From assembly GCF_026891095.1 (NCBI RefSeq), contig NZ_JAPTNL010000002.1, positions 248,001 through 312,000 of the forward strand: a DNA stretch of 64,000 nt, read 5' to 3'. Source of the DNA: Roseovarius salincola. Lineage in GTDB: Bacteria; Pseudomonadota; Alphaproteobacteria; Rhodobacterales; Rhodobacteraceae. Under the pieces are notes generated by a model. The model was given only the letters and a program-made list of their open reading frames with translations. It searched no databases and had not been told where the DNA came from. This document shows, one piece after another, positions 43,102 through 52,388 of the stretch (positions are counted from its first letter, which is position 1; each line of letters opens with the position of its first letter). The translations under genes and the position numbers were made by a program.

Positions 43102-43310
43102 GGGCGTTTGCCCGTTTCCGCTTCGAAGCGGGCAAGAACTGCCCGCTGCGCGCGGTTGTGGCGCCGGTTGGTCCGTGACCAATAGGCCACATTCGCGCCA
43201 TCATGGCGCAACAGCCGGACGAGGGCGCGCAGCGGCAAACCCAACAGGGAGTTTCGCGAAAGGCGATAGATCCTCTGAACCAGAAAGGTTTTCTTAAGGT
43301 TCTTGATCAT
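43098..43310 (-). CDS. Small basic protein of unknown function
   Basis: A 70-residue, arginine/lysine-rich protein (LRALVRLLRHDGANVAYWSRTN), starting at the ATG at 43310 or, seven codons earlier, at a TTG at 43331. I do not recognise it. Its stop overlaps the start of the glycosyltransferase-like gene as ATGA, which suggests that it is really translated and coupled to it. It lies at the divergent promoter region before the NeuA-HAD gene. Confidence 0.5.
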   Translation of the reverse strand: MIKNLKKTFLVQRIYRLSRNSLLGLPLRALVRLLRHDGANVAYWSRTNRRHNRAQRAVLARFEAETGKRP

Positions 43311-43454
43311 TAATCTACTCAGGAGATACAACTTAAGAGATGTATATATCTACGTCACTCTCTTGTAAATTGGGCTGGATTCACCTAAGCCAGTGCATTG
43401 TGTGATCAGTTCTGTTCATCGGTTCGCGGCGGCGCGCTGCTTTGGTAGGGTATC

Positions 43455-44660
43455 ATGAACACGGGGATTTCCACCGCTGCGCAACTGCAAACCGCCTGCA
43501 TCGTGCTGGCGCGTGGCGGCTCCAAAGGGGTTGTCGGCAAGAATCTCCGGCGCATCGACGGGGTGTCGCTGATTGCCCGTTCTGTGCGGGCGGGGGTGGC
43601 GGCGCCATCCGTGGGCAATGTTTATGTCTCCACCGACGATCCCCTCATTGCCCTCGAGGCACGCGAGCACGGTGCGCATGTCATCGAGCGGCCCGCCGAA
43701 CTTGCCGGGGACAGCGCCAGTTCCGAAACGGGTTGGCTGCATGCGCTGACGACCCTGTGCCGTGACATGCCGGGGCTGAAACGTCTGGTATTTCTGCAAT
43801 GCACTTCGCCCTTCACCACCGGCGATGATATCGAGGCGTGCCTTGCCGCGATGCAGGATCAGGGCGCGGATTGCGCGCTTTCGGTGATCGAGGATCATTC
43901 GTTTCTGTGGCATCGCGATGCGCAGGGGTTCGGTATCGGCACCAATCACGCCCATAACCAGCCGCGCCAGCGGCGCCAGGATCTTGCGCCTTCATTCCGC
44001 GAAAGCGGCGCGATCTATTGCGTCGATGCTGCGGCGTTTGCCCGAACTGGCCATCGGTTTTGCGGCAAGGTCGCGCTCTGCCAACTGAGCCATCCCCCGG
44101 TCGAGATCGACAGCGAGGACGATCTGGCGCTGTGCAACGCGATTGCCCGGCAACGGGGCGGTGCGCCGATCGGGGTTGGCCGGCTAAGGCGGGTGCGCGC
44201 GATCGTGATGGATTTCGACGGTGTGCATACCGACAACCTTGTCACCATGGACGAGAACGGCGTCGAAAGCGTGCGCGTCTCGCGCGGTGACGGGCTGGGC
44301 CTGTCGATGCTGCGCGAGGCGGGTGCGTGGCGCATGCTGATCCTGTCCAAGGAACGCAACCCGGTGGTGACGCGCCGTGCCGCCAAGCTGAAGCTGCCGG
44401 TGATGCAAGCTGTGGATGACAAGCCGGGCGCGCTGCGCACTTGGCTGGCGGATCACGGGCTTGAGCAAAGCGCGCTGCTTTATGTGGGCAATGACGTGAA
44501 CGACAAGGCGGCGATGCTGGCGGCGGGGCTGTCGGCCTGCCCCAGTGACAGCCACCCCGACATCCTGGCCATAGCCGACTGGGTCCTGCCGCAACCGGGT
44601 GGCGCGGGCGCGCTTCGGGCGATCGCGGATGCGCTTCTGGCGGCGGGGCTTGCGCGTTGA
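43455..44660 (+). CDS. CMP-nonulosonate synthetase fused to a HAD phosphatase-like domain
   Basis: A 401-residue two-domain protein. Residues 1-230 are a NeuA-type cytidylyltransferase (IVLARGGSKGVVGKN, NVYVSTDDPL, FLQCTSPFTT). Residues about 245-400 are a HAD domain of the KDO-8-phosphate phosphatase kind with an intact DFDGVHTD (Asp253, Asp255), a LSKE Ser and GNDVNDK. Animal CMP-sialate synthetases have the same two-domain build. The HAD part could dephosphorylate a nonulosonate 9-phosphate before CMP transfer, or act only structurally. It is the first gene of a plus-strand unit with the GT42-like gene. Confidence 0.85.
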   Translation: MNTGISTAAQLQTACIVLARGGSKGVVGKNLRRIDGVSLIARSVRAGVAAPSVGNVYVSTDDPLIALEAREHGAHVIERPAELAGDSASSETGWLHALTTLCRDMPGLKRLVFLQCTSPFTTGDDIEACLAAMQDQGADCALSVIEDHSFLWHRDAQGFGIGTNHAHNQPRQRRQDLAPSFRESGAIYCVDAAAFARTGHRFCGKVALCQLSHPPVEIDSEDDLALCNAIARQRGGAPIGVGRLRRVRAIVMDFDGVHTDNLVTMDENGVESVRVSRGDGLGLSMLREAGAWRMLILSKERNPVVTRRAAKLKLPVMQAVDDKPGALRTWLADHGLEQSALLYVGNDVNDKAAMLAAGLSACPSDSHPDILAIADWVLPQPGGAGALRAIADALLAAGLAR

Positions 44661-45457
44661 GCGCGCCCTTGGCCGTCGTGGGCGGAAACGGCCCGTCGCT
44701 GGAAAGGATTGCGCCAGGGCGTGTTCTGGCCGGGGACACGGTGTTTCGGACCAACAATTTCTTTTTCGAGCCCCGGCATTTTCTGGGTCGGCAGGTGGAT
44801 ATGGCGGTGATGGCAGGCGACCCTCGTGTCGCGCCCTTCATGTTCGAAACACTGTGGCGTTGCCGGCATGACTATGACCTGCGCGCGTGGACCAGCCACA
44901 ACCCGGCGGTGATTCGTGCCGGACGCCGGCGATTCAAGTCTCTGTTCCGGCCCATGGGCTATCGGGACGCACATGTCGGGAAGGTCGTGGACAGCCTCGT
45001 CGCACACCATCAGCGCAAGCCGATGACAGGCACATATGCCGTGCTGATGGCGCATGGCCTCGGGATGGACCGTATCGTTCTGGCCGGACTCGACCTTTAT
45101 GGCGCAACTCAGCGCTATATCTATCGCCCCGGTCCGCAATGCCGTGCCCTTATGGGTCAGGATCTTGGCCAGAGGGGCGCGGATGAAAGGCTGCACGCGC
45201 CGGATCTTGATCGCGCCATCCTCGAGGCGTTGATGCAGCGTGGCGATGTCAGCCTGTCGCGTGCAAGCGATGACACGATGCTTGATGACCTGCTGCCGCT
45301 GGCGCCTTCGCGCGAGGGGGCGACATTTGCGGCAACGCCCCGGCGGGCGCCAACGGATTGGGCGGCGCGCAGCGGGCTTTACGACATTCGGATGCTGCGT
45401 GCATTGCGCCATGTGCGCGGCTGGGCACGCAATCGCAAACAAGGGCGGGGTGGATGA
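44657..45457 (+). CDS. GT42-type sialyltransferase candidate
   Basis: A 266-residue protein whose layout matches GT42 sialyltransferases such as Campylobacter CstII. It has an N-terminal VVGGNGPSLERI (CMP-sugar loop), the FRTNNFFFEPRHFLG segment, TGTYAVLMAHGLGMDRIVLAGLDLY in two parts, and RLHAPDLDRAI with His180 at the place of the catalytic base (His188 in CstII). It would transfer a nonulosonic acid from its CMP form to a glycan. The start is TTG, overlapping the NeuA-HAD stop by 4 bases. The identification rests on motif recognition, not a search. Confidence 0.75.
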   Translation: MSAPLAVVGGNGPSLERIAPGRVLAGDTVFRTNNFFFEPRHFLGRQVDMAVMAGDPRVAPFMFETLWRCRHDYDLRAWTSHNPAVIRAGRRRFKSLFRPMGYRDAHVGKVVDSLVAHHQRKPMTGTYAVLMAHGLGMDRIVLAGLDLYGATQRYIYRPGPQCRALMGQDLGQRGADERLHAPDLDRAILEALMQRGDVSLSRASDDTMLDDLLPLAPSREGATFAATPRRAPTDWAARSGLYDIRMLRALRHVRGWARNRKQGRGG

Positions 45458-46542
45458 TGCTGATCTCAGGGATCGCCGCTGATTACGCCCATTGGCTTGA
45501 GGAGGCCGCTTATCCGCTCTGGTCTGGCCGGGGGATCGACCCGGCCACCGGCATTGTCTGGGAGGGGCTGGATCATGCCGGGCGGCCGCTCTTTGGCAGT
45601 GATCGCAGGTTGCGCGTGCTGGCCCGTCAGGCCTATTGCTTTGTCACCAGCGGCCAGCCCGCGCTTGTTGATCTGGGTGAACGCCAGTTCCGTCATGCGA
45701 TGGATCACGGGTTCTGCCCGCAAAGCGGACGGTTGGCGGCGCGTTTCGACAATCGCCTGAATATCCGCAGCGCGCCGCACGATCTGTACGATCTGGCATT
45801 CATGCTTCTGGCGGCTTCGGCGCTGCTGCCGCTGGGCCGCTTGCGCGCGGGTGATCTGCCCCGGCTGGAATTCGCGCTTGCCGCTCTGAAGGCGCCGCGC
45901 GGCTGGTTCGAAACCGCGCAGCGTGTCCTGCCGCGTCGCCAGAACCCGCATATGCATCTCTTTGAGGCCGCAACCGAGCTTTACCACGTCACCGGCGCGC
46001 CGCGGTTCCTGACGATCGCCAAGGAATGCTAGGATCTCTTCTCGACCCTGTTTCTGCAGAATGACGGCCGGATACTGGAGTATTTCGACGCGGATTTCCG
46101 CCCCGTGACCGGGGCGCAGCAATCGGTCGAGCCCGGTCATATGGCCGAATGGATCTATCTTCTGCACCGCTATCAGCAGGTGACGGGCAGGTCGCCGGGG
46201 GCTGTTCCCGAGCGCCTGTTTGCCGCGCTGGCGCCCCGAAAGACAGCGGCGGGTTTTCTGCCTGATCGCGCGGACCCGCCTGTCGCCACCCGCCGCCTGT
46301 GGCCACAGCTGGAATACCTGCGTGCAGCAGTGGTCATGCGCCAGCGTGGCCACGCCCTTGCCGCGCAGGACGCGCCCGAAGCGATGATGGAGCGGATCGC
46401 ACGGGATTACCTGAACCGCGCCGTGCCGGGCGGCTGGTTCGATACATGCGACGACGCTGGCGCGGTGATTTCGTCCACGATGCCCGCCTCGACGCTTTAC
46501 CATCTGCAGCCAGCGATCCGGTCGCTCGTCGAGGCGGTCTGA
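45454..46542 (+). pseudogene. AGE-family epimerase/isomerase cut by an amber codon
   Basis: One reading frame of 362 codons runs from the ATG at 45454 to 46542 with a single TAG (46030-46032, codon 193). Both AGE-family hallmarks lie in this frame: NPHMHLFEAATELYH before the stop and SVEPGHMAEWIYLLHRY after it. The residue replaced is probably Trp (TGC-TAG-GAT, one TGG to TAG change). Intact relatives epimerise N-acetylglucosamine to N-acetylmannosamine or isomerise mannose, which would feed the NeuB-type enzyme. It may be a pseudogene, a sequencing error or a read-through site. Confidence 0.82.
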
Positions 46543-46627
46543 CCCCGCGCCGTCAAGGCCCCGTTTTCAGTGCTCTGCGCGGCGTTTCGCTTTACCGGGG
46601 GCGGCGCTCCTGTCTATAGCTGGAAAG

Positions 46628-47350
46628 ATGGCAAAGAGCAGATCGACAAAGGCATCGCGCAGGGCCGCATCGGGTTTCCGCCCGGTGCGGGGGCTTCGTC
46701 GCTGGAGCGTCAGGCTGAGCCTGATCGCGGGGGTGATCGTGGCCGGCACCGTGGCGGCGCACCGCGAAATCGACCCGCCGCGCAGCTTCTACATGGGGCA
46801 GGAGGCGCGACGGCTGGGTGGTATCGACCATCTCTGGGTGCCGCTCGATGCGATGGCTCCCGAGATGGCGCGCTCGGTCGTGGCGGCCGAGGATGCGAAT
46901 TTCTGCCTGCATTGGGGCTTTGACATGCAGGCCATCCGCACCGCGATCGAGGCGGGCAGTAACCGTGGGGCATCGACCCTCAGCCAGCAGGTGGTGAAGA
47001 ATGTCTATCTCTGGCATGGGCGCAGCTGGCCGCGAAAGGCGCTCGAGGCCGCGATCACGCCCATAGTCGAGATCATGTGGCCCAAGCGGCGCATCATCGA
47101 GGTGTATCTGAACGTGGCCGAGTTCGACGAGGGTGTGTTCGGCGTTGCCGCCGCCGCGCGGCATTATTTCGGCGTCGCCCCATCCGAGCTGAGCGCGGTG
47201 CAGGCCGCGCGGCTGGCTGCGGTCTTGCCCGACCCCAAGGGGAGATCGGCCTCGCAACCCAGTGTCTGGCTGCGCAAGCGCGCAGCAGGGATCATGGACG
47301 GGGCGGCAACGATCGACCGGGACGGGCGCACGAACTGTTTCGAGGATTGA
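46628..47350 (+). CDS. mtgA: Monofunctional peptidoglycan glycosyltransferase
   Basis: A 240-residue GT51 enzyme polymerising lipid II into glycan strands. One N-terminal transmembrane segment (about 28-45), then the catalytic EDANFCLHWGFD, GASTLSQQVVKNVYLW and KRRIIEVYLNVAEF motifs. There is no transpeptidase domain, so it is MtgA and not a class A PBP. It marks the right border of the glycan island. Confidence 0.94.
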   Translation: MAKSRSTKASRRAASGFRPVRGLRRWSVRLSLIAGVIVAGTVAAHREIDPPRSFYMGQEARRLGGIDHLWVPLDAMAPEMARSVVAAEDANFCLHWGFDMQAIRTAIEAGSNRGASTLSQQVVKNVYLWHGRSWPRKALEAAITPIVEIMWPKRRIIEVYLNVAEFDEGVFGVAAAARHYFGVAPSELSAVQAARLAAVLPDPKGRSASQPSVWLRKRAAGIMDGAATIDRDGRTNCFED

Positions 47351-47410
47351 AAACCCGACCCATTCACGGCATGGAGGGGTATTCAGAATACGAACAGGTT
47401 CTCTCGAGAC

Positions 47411-48076
47411 ATGGCCAAGCTATATCACGTTCCTTTGTCGCCGTTCTGTCGCAAGGTGCGGCTGAGCCTGGCGGAGAAGAAGATCGAATGCGAGTTGATC
47501 GAGGAACGCTACTGGGAAAAGGATCCCGATTTCCTGCGGCGCAACCCGGCCGGCAAGGTGCCGGTGCTCAAGCTCGATGCCATGACCATGGCGGAAAGCG
47601 GCGCGATCTGCGAGTATATCGAAGAGAAGTACCCCGACCCGGTGCTGATGCCCAGGGCCCCCGAAGCGCGTTACGAGGTGCGCAGGCTGGTTTCGTGGTT
47701 CGATGACAAGTTCCATTCCGAAGTCACCTCGAAACTGCTTTACGAGCGGGTCAACAAGAAGGTCATGGGGCTCGGCTTTCCCGACAGCACCAATGTCAAG
47801 GCGGGCGCCAAGGCGATCAAGTATCACCTAGATTACATGACCTGGCTGCTGGACCGTCGCCGCTGGCTGGCGGGTGATGCGATGACGTTGGCTGATTTCG
47901 CCGCCGCCGCGCATATCAGCGCGCTCGATTATATCAGCGATGTGGACTGGACGCGCAGCGAGACCGTCAAGGATTGGTATGCCAAGATCAAGTCGCGCCC
48001 GGCCTTTCGCGGCATTCTGGCCGATCAGGTGCCGGGATTCCCGCCGCCCGCGCATTATGCCGACCTCGATTTCTGA
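47411..48076 (+). CDS. fzlA: Glutathione S-transferase-like, probable FzlA
   Basis: A 221-residue GST-fold protein: N-terminal thioredoxin-like part (LYHVPLSPFCRKVRLSL), C-terminal helical part, and a proline-rich tail (FPPPAHYADLDF). Such proteins in alphaproteobacteria include FzlA, an FtsZ-binding protein needed for division, which has lost GST activity. The tail fits FzlA, but a true glutathione transferase cannot be excluded from sequence alone. Confidence 0.78.
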   Translation: MAKLYHVPLSPFCRKVRLSLAEKKIECELIEERYWEKDPDFLRRNPAGKVPVLKLDAMTMAESGAICEYIEEKYPDPVLMPRAPEARYEVRRLVSWFDDKFHSEVTSKLLYERVNKKVMGLGFPDSTNVKAGAKAIKYHLDYMTWLLDRRRWLAGDAMTLADFAAAAHISALDYISDVDWTRSETVKDWYAKIKSRPAFRGILADQVPGFPPPAHYADLDF

Positions 48077-48115
48077 AGCCGGGGGCATTGGCCCCGCGCC
48101 CGGCGCGTTACAGTC

Positions 48116-49165
48116 ATGGATATGCTGAAGGACAAGCTGATCGCTCGGGCCCGGGCCGAAGGCTTCGACATGGCCCGGATCTGCCGCCCCTGGGACGTGC
48201 GCCATGTGCCGCCCCGCCTGAAGGCGTTTCTGGACAAGGGCTATCACGGGCAGATGGGCTGGCTGGCCGAGCGCAGCCATTGGCGCGGCGACCCAGCGGC
48301 CTTGTGGCCCGAGGCGCGCTCGGTGATCGTGCTGGGCGAAAGCTATACGCCTGACGGCGACCCGCGCGCGACGCTGGCGCAAGGGGATGTCGGGACAGTC
48401 TCTGTTTATGCCCGAAACAAGGATTACCACGATATCGTCAAGAAGCGGCTCAAGCGGCTGGCGCGGTGGCTGATCGCCGAGGCGGGCGGCGAAGTGAAGG
48501 TGTTCGTCGATACCGCACCGGTGCCGGAAAAGCCGCTGGGGCAGGCTGCGGGCCTTGGATGGCAGGGCAAGCACACAAACCTTGTCAGCCGCGATCTGGG
48601 AAGCTGGTTCTTTATCGGCTCGGTCTTTACCACGCTCGACCTCGAAGCCGACATGGCCGAGAGCGATCATTGCGGGTCGTGCCGGGCCTGTCTTGATGTC
48701 TGTCCGACCGATGCCTTTCCCGCGCCCTATCAGCTGGACGCGCGGCGCTGCATTTCCTACCTGACCATCGAGCACAAAGGCCCGGTCGATCCAGAACTGC
48801 GCCCGTTGATGGGCAACCGGATCTATGGTTGCGACGATTGCCTTGCCGTCTGCCCCTGGAACAAGTTCGCGCAGGAGGCAAGCGAGGCGCGCTATCACGC
48901 GCGGGATGATCTTCAGGCCCCCAAGCTGGCCGAACTGGCGGCGCTTAATGATGCCGGTTTCCGCGCGATGTTCTCGGGCTCGCCGATCAAGCGGATCGGG
49001 CGCGACCGCTTTGTGCGCAATGTCCTTTATGCCATCGGCAATTCCGCCGACCCGTCGCTGCGCGATGTGGCGCAGGGTTTGCGCGACGATCCCGACGAAA
49101 CCGTCGCCGATGCGGCCCGCTGGGCTGTGATGCGACTGGCGCATGACGCAAACGGGATGGATTGA
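48116..49165 (+). CDS. queG: Epoxyqueuosine reductase
   Basis: A 349-residue iron-sulfur and cobalamin-dependent enzyme that makes the last step of queuosine in tRNA. Two 4Fe-4S clusters are visible: [16 protein letters not shown] and [13 protein letters not shown]. The C-terminal HEAT-like tail (about 285-349) belongs to the family. It is 40 bases downstream of the GST gene on the same strand. Confidence 0.94.
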   Translation: MDMLKDKLIARARAEGFDMARICRPWDVRHVPPRLKAFLDKGYHGQMGWLAERSHWRGDPAALWPEARSVIVLGESYTPDGDPRATLAQGDVGTVSVYARNKDYHDIVKKRLKRLARWLIAEAGGEVKVFVDTAPVPEKPLGQAAGLGWQGKHTNLVSRDLGSWFFIGSVFTTLDLEADMAESDHCGSCRACLDVCPTDAFPAPYQLDARRCISYLTIEHKGPVDPELRPLMGNRIYGCDDCLAVCPWNKFAQEASEARYHARDDLQAPKLAELAALNDAGFRAMFSGSPIKRIGRDRFVRNVLYAIGNSADPSLRDVAQGLRDDPDETVADAARWAVMRLAHDANGMD

Positions 49166-49213
49166 ACGCGAAAACCCGCTAAACCGCCATTGAAGCAGGC
49201 AAGGGGCAGGCGG

Positions 49214-51217
49214 ATGGCGTTGTTGTTGGGTGTGGATACGGGCGGAACCTATACCGATGCCGTTCTGATCGGGCATGATGAACGCGAGATCATCGCGCAG
49301 GCCAAGGCGCTGACCACCCGCCACGATCTGGCCGAGGGGATCGGCGCGGCGATTGCCGCCGTCCTTGAGCAGAGCGGCGCCGCCCCCGAAGAGATCGGGC
49401 TGGCGTCGCTGTCCACCACGCTCGCGACCAATGCGCTGGTCGAAGGTCAGGGCGCGCGCGCGGGCCTTGTCTATATCGGGTTCGGCGAGAATGACCTTGC
49501 GGCGCATGGGCTGAACGAGGCGCTTGCGGGCGATCCGGCTTTGGTTCTGGCAGGCGGTCACAGCCATGCCGGGGTCGAAGCCGCACCGTTGGACGAAACC
49601 GCGCTTTGCGCATGGTTAGAGACTGTTTCAGGCATATCCGCCTTTGCCGTGGCGTCGCAATTCGCCACCCGCAACCCGGCGCATGAACTGCGCGCCGCCC
49701 AGATCATCCGTGGCGTCACCGCGCGGCCCGTTTCCTGTTCGCATGACCTGTCGGCGCGGCTCAACGGGCCGAAACGGGCGCTGACGGCGCTGCTCAACGC
49801 GCGACTCATCGGGATGATCGCGCGGCTGATCGACCGGGCCGAAGGCACGTTGCGCGCGCATGGCATCACCGCGCCGATGATGGTGGTGCGCGGCGACGGC
49901 GCGCTGATCTCGGCCCGGCAGGCGCGCGAAAAACCCATCGAGACCATCCTGAGCGGCCCCGCCGCCAGTATCGTGGGGGCGCGCTGGCTGACGGGCGCGG
50001 ATCATGCGCTGGTATCGGATATCGGCGGCACCACCACCGATGTGGCGGTGTTGCGCGATGGCAAGCCGTTGATCGACCCGGCTGGCGCGCGGGTCGGCCC
50101 GTGGCGCACCATGGTCGAGGCGGTGGCGATGCGCACCACCGGGCTGGGTGGCGACAGCGAGGTGCATATCCGCGACGAGGGGCTGAAAGGCGGTCTGGTG
50201 CTGGGGCCGCAGCGGCTCGTTCCGGTCAGCCTCATGGCGTGGGAAGCACCCAAGGTGGTGCATGACGCGCTCGACGACCAACTTCGCCGCACGGTGCCCG
50301 GCGAGCATGACGCCCGTTTCGTTCGCGCGGTGCGTGGTGCTGAGACCGACGCCCTCTCAGGGCGCGAGGCCGAGCTGTTGGACAGGATCGGCGCGCAGGT
50401 CAGGCCCCTTGGCGTGGTGCTGCGCACGCGGCTGGACGGTCAGGTGTTGCGGCGGCTGGTGGCGCGCGGGTTTGTGCAGCTTTCGGGGGTCACGCCCTCG
50501 GATGCGAGCCATGTTCTGGGGCAGCTTGACAGCTGGGACGCAGAAGCCGCTCAGAAGGCGCTGGCGCTGACCGGGCGCAAGCGCCTGGGGGATGGGAACA
50601 TGCTGTCGCCAAACCCGCTGCTTCTTGCGCAGATGATCGTTGAATGCCTGACATATCAGACCGGTTTCGCCTTGTTAGAGGCTGCTTTTGCCGAAGAGGA
50701 TGATGATTTCGGCCTGCCCCCCGAAGAGCTGTCGCGCCATGTGCTGATGCAGAAGGGGCTGGCCGGGCATCGCGGGTTGGTGCGGCTGGAAACCGGGCTG
50801 AACGTGCCGGTTGTCGGGCTGGGCGCGTCGGCCGCCAGCTATTACCCTGCCGTGGGCGAGCGACTGGGATGCAGGATGATCCTGCCGGAACATGCCGGTG
50901 TCGCCAATGCCATCGGCGCCGTGGTCGGGCGTGTCATGATCCGGCGCAGCGGCACGGTCACCTCGCCCGATCAGGGCAAGTACCGCGTTCACCTTGAAAC
51001 CGGACCCGAGGATTACCCGGCCCCCGAGGCCGCGATGCACGCGCTTCAGGCCGCGCTTGAGGCCGAGGCACGCAGTCAGGCGATCGCTGCGGGAGCCGAG
51101 GATATCCATATCGAGGCCAGCCGCCAGTTGCGCAGCGCCGAGGCCGAGGGGCGCGAGGTGTTTCTCGAGGCCGAGATCACCGTCGAAGCCACCGGACGCC
51201 CGCGAATCGCGCTTTGA
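49214..51217 (+). CDS. Hydantoinase/oxoprolinase-family ATPase, subunit A
   Basis: A 667-residue HyuA-type protein (ATP-dependent ring opening of hydantoin or 5-oxoproline). The N-terminal nucleotide-binding LLLGVDTGGTYTDAVL and the second DIGGTTTDVAVLRDG are typical of the family. A HyuB partner is not adjacent and was not seen in the window. The start at 49214 (MALLLGVDTGG) is preferred to the one eight codons upstream. The substrate is not known. Confidence 0.85.
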   Translation: MALLLGVDTGGTYTDAVLIGHDEREIIAQAKALTTRHDLAEGIGAAIAAVLEQSGAAPEEIGLASLSTTLATNALVEGQGARAGLVYIGFGENDLAAHGLNEALAGDPALVLAGGHSHAGVEAAPLDETALCAWLETVSGISAFAVASQFATRNPAHELRAAQIIRGVTARPVSCSHDLSARLNGPKRALTALLNARLIGMIARLIDRAEGTLRAHGITAPMMVVRGDGALISARQAREKPIETILSGPAASIVGARWLTGADHALVSDIGGTTTDVAVLRDGKPLIDPAGARVGPWRTMVEAVAMRTTGLGGDSEVHIRDEGLKGGLVLGPQRLVPVSLMAWEAPKVVHDALDDQLRRTVPGEHDARFVRAVRGAETDALSGREAELLDRIGAQVRPLGVVLRTRLDGQVLRRLVARGFVQLSGVTPSDASHVLGQLDSWDAEAAQKALALTGRKRLGDGNMLSPNPLLLAQMIVECLTYQTGFALLEAAFAEEDDDFGLPPEELSRHVLMQKGLAGHRGLVRLETGLNVPVVGLGASAASYYPAVGERLGCRMILPEHAGVANAIGAVVGRVMIRRSGTVTSPDQGKYRVHLETGPEDYPAPEAAMHALQAALEAEARSQAIAAGAEDIHIEASRQLRSAEAEGREVFLEAEITVEATGRPRIAL

Positions 51218-51295
51218 GCCGCTCAAACCCAGACAACCCTTTTATCCCGGCGCATTTGCCCCATCTTGTCAAACACAGGACAATGGAGCGCATCA

Positions 51296-51745
51296 ATGGC
51301 CAAGTATGAACGAAACCCCGATGCCATCGCCGCGCTGGATCCGGACAGCTATTGGGTGACGCAGGAAAACGGCACCGAGCGCCCCGGCACCGGCAGGTAT
51401 CTTCAGAACAAGGAGCCGGGCATCTACGTGGATGTGGTGTCGGGCGAGCCGCTTTTCGCATCGGGCGACAAATACGAGTCGGGTTGCGGCTGGCCCAGCT
51501 TCACCAAGCCCATCGAACCCGCCCATATCAACGAATTGCGCGACAGCAGCCACGGGATGGAGCGCGTCGAGGTGCGCAGCGCCCATGGCGACAGCCATCT
51601 GGGGCATGTGTTTCCCGATGGTCCCGTGGATCGTGGCGGCTTGCGCTATTGCATCAACTCGGCAAGCCTGAGGTTCATCCATCGCGACGACATGGAGGCT
51701 GAAGGCTATGGCGACTACCTGGACCAAGTGGAGGACGTGACATGA
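51296..51745 (+). CDS. msrB: Methionine-R-sulfoxide reductase
   Basis: A 149-residue MsrB reducing the R-epimer of methionine sulfoxide. The catalytic Cys is in [13 protein letters not shown], with [11 protein letters not shown] upstream. The usual zinc CxxC pairs are absent. In the [10 protein letters not shown] motif a Cys replaces the Thr of many homologues and may serve as resolving Cys. The stop overlaps the msrA start by 4 bases, so the msrB-msrA pair is coupled. Confidence 0.93.
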   Translation: MAKYERNPDAIAALDPDSYWVTQENGTERPGTGRYLQNKEPGIYVDVVSGEPLFASGDKYESGCGWPSFTKPIEPAHINELRDSSHGMERVEVRSAHGDSHLGHVFPDGPVDRGGLRYCINSASLRFIHRDDMEAEGYGDYLDQVEDVT

Positions 51746-52254
51746 CGGAACGCGCAGTTCTGGCCGGAGGCTGTTTCTGGGGCATGCAGGACCTGATCCG
51801 CAAGCTTGACGGGGTGATCAGCACGCGCGTCGGGTATACCGGCGGCGATGTGCCGAACGCCACCTATCGCAACCATGGCACCCATGCCGAGGGAATCGAG
51901 ATCATCTACGATCCCGCGCGAATCAGCTATCGTGATCTTCTGGAGTTCTTCTTTCAGATCCACGATCCGACCACGCCCAATCAGCAGGGCAACGATTTCG
52001 GGATGAGCTATCGCTCGGCGATCTATTACGTCGATGCGGACCAGAAACACGAGGCGGAACGCACCATCGCGGATGTGGAAGCCTCGGGGCAATGGCCCGG
52101 CAAGGTCGCGACCGAGATCGAGCCGGTCGGCGATTTCTGGGAGGCGGAGCCCGAACATCAGGATTACCTGAGGCGCTTTCCCAATGGCTATACCTGCCAT
52201 TTTCCGCGCCCCGACTGGGTGCTGAAACACGCGGCGCCCAAGAAAACCGGCTGA
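51742..52254 (+). CDS. msrA: Methionine-S-sulfoxide reductase
   Basis: A 170-residue MsrA with the catalytic [12 protein letters not shown] at the N-terminus and YRSAIYYVD further on. It reduces the S-epimer of methionine sulfoxide, complementing MsrB encoded directly before it. A 12-bp inverted repeat follows the gene. Confidence 0.94.
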   Translation: MTERAVLAGGCFWGMQDLIRKLDGVISTRVGYTGGDVPNATYRNHGTHAEGIEIIYDPARISYRDLLEFFFQIHDPTTPNQQGNDFGMSYRSAIYYVDADQKHEAERTIADVEASGQWPGKVATEIEPVGDFWEAEPEHQDYLRRFPNGYTCHFPRPDWVLKHAAPKKTG

Positions 52255-52263
52255 TGAAACAGA

Positions 52264-52294
52264 GCATATCAGGCTGTAACAGAGCCTGATATGC
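52264..52294 (+). terminator. 12-bp perfect inverted repeat after msrA
   Basis: GCATATCAGGCT (52264-52275) and AGCCTGATATGC (52283-52294) pair perfectly around a 7-base loop (GTAACAG). It follows the msrA stop by 9 bases. There is no T-run, but the strong stem makes a terminator or RNA-stability element likely. Confidence 0.5.
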
Positions 52295-52388
52295 ATTCCG
52301 CGAAAGCGCGCAATGCACGGGCGCGCGCGGGTGGCAATTGACCTTGGGCGCGCCGCGTCGCATGGATAAGCGGCAAGGAGTCGCGCCC

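Noticed and set aside
46030-46032. Pyrrolysine or programmed read-through at the amber codon
   Set aside because: No pylT, pylS or stop-adjacent signal is seen in the window. A simple Trp-to-amber mutation explains the data more economically; it is kept only as a minor possibility.
14401-46542. Insertion sequence or phage origin of the glycan island
   Set aside because: No transposase, integrase or terminal repeats were found. DUF2793 alone is not enough evidence for a phage.
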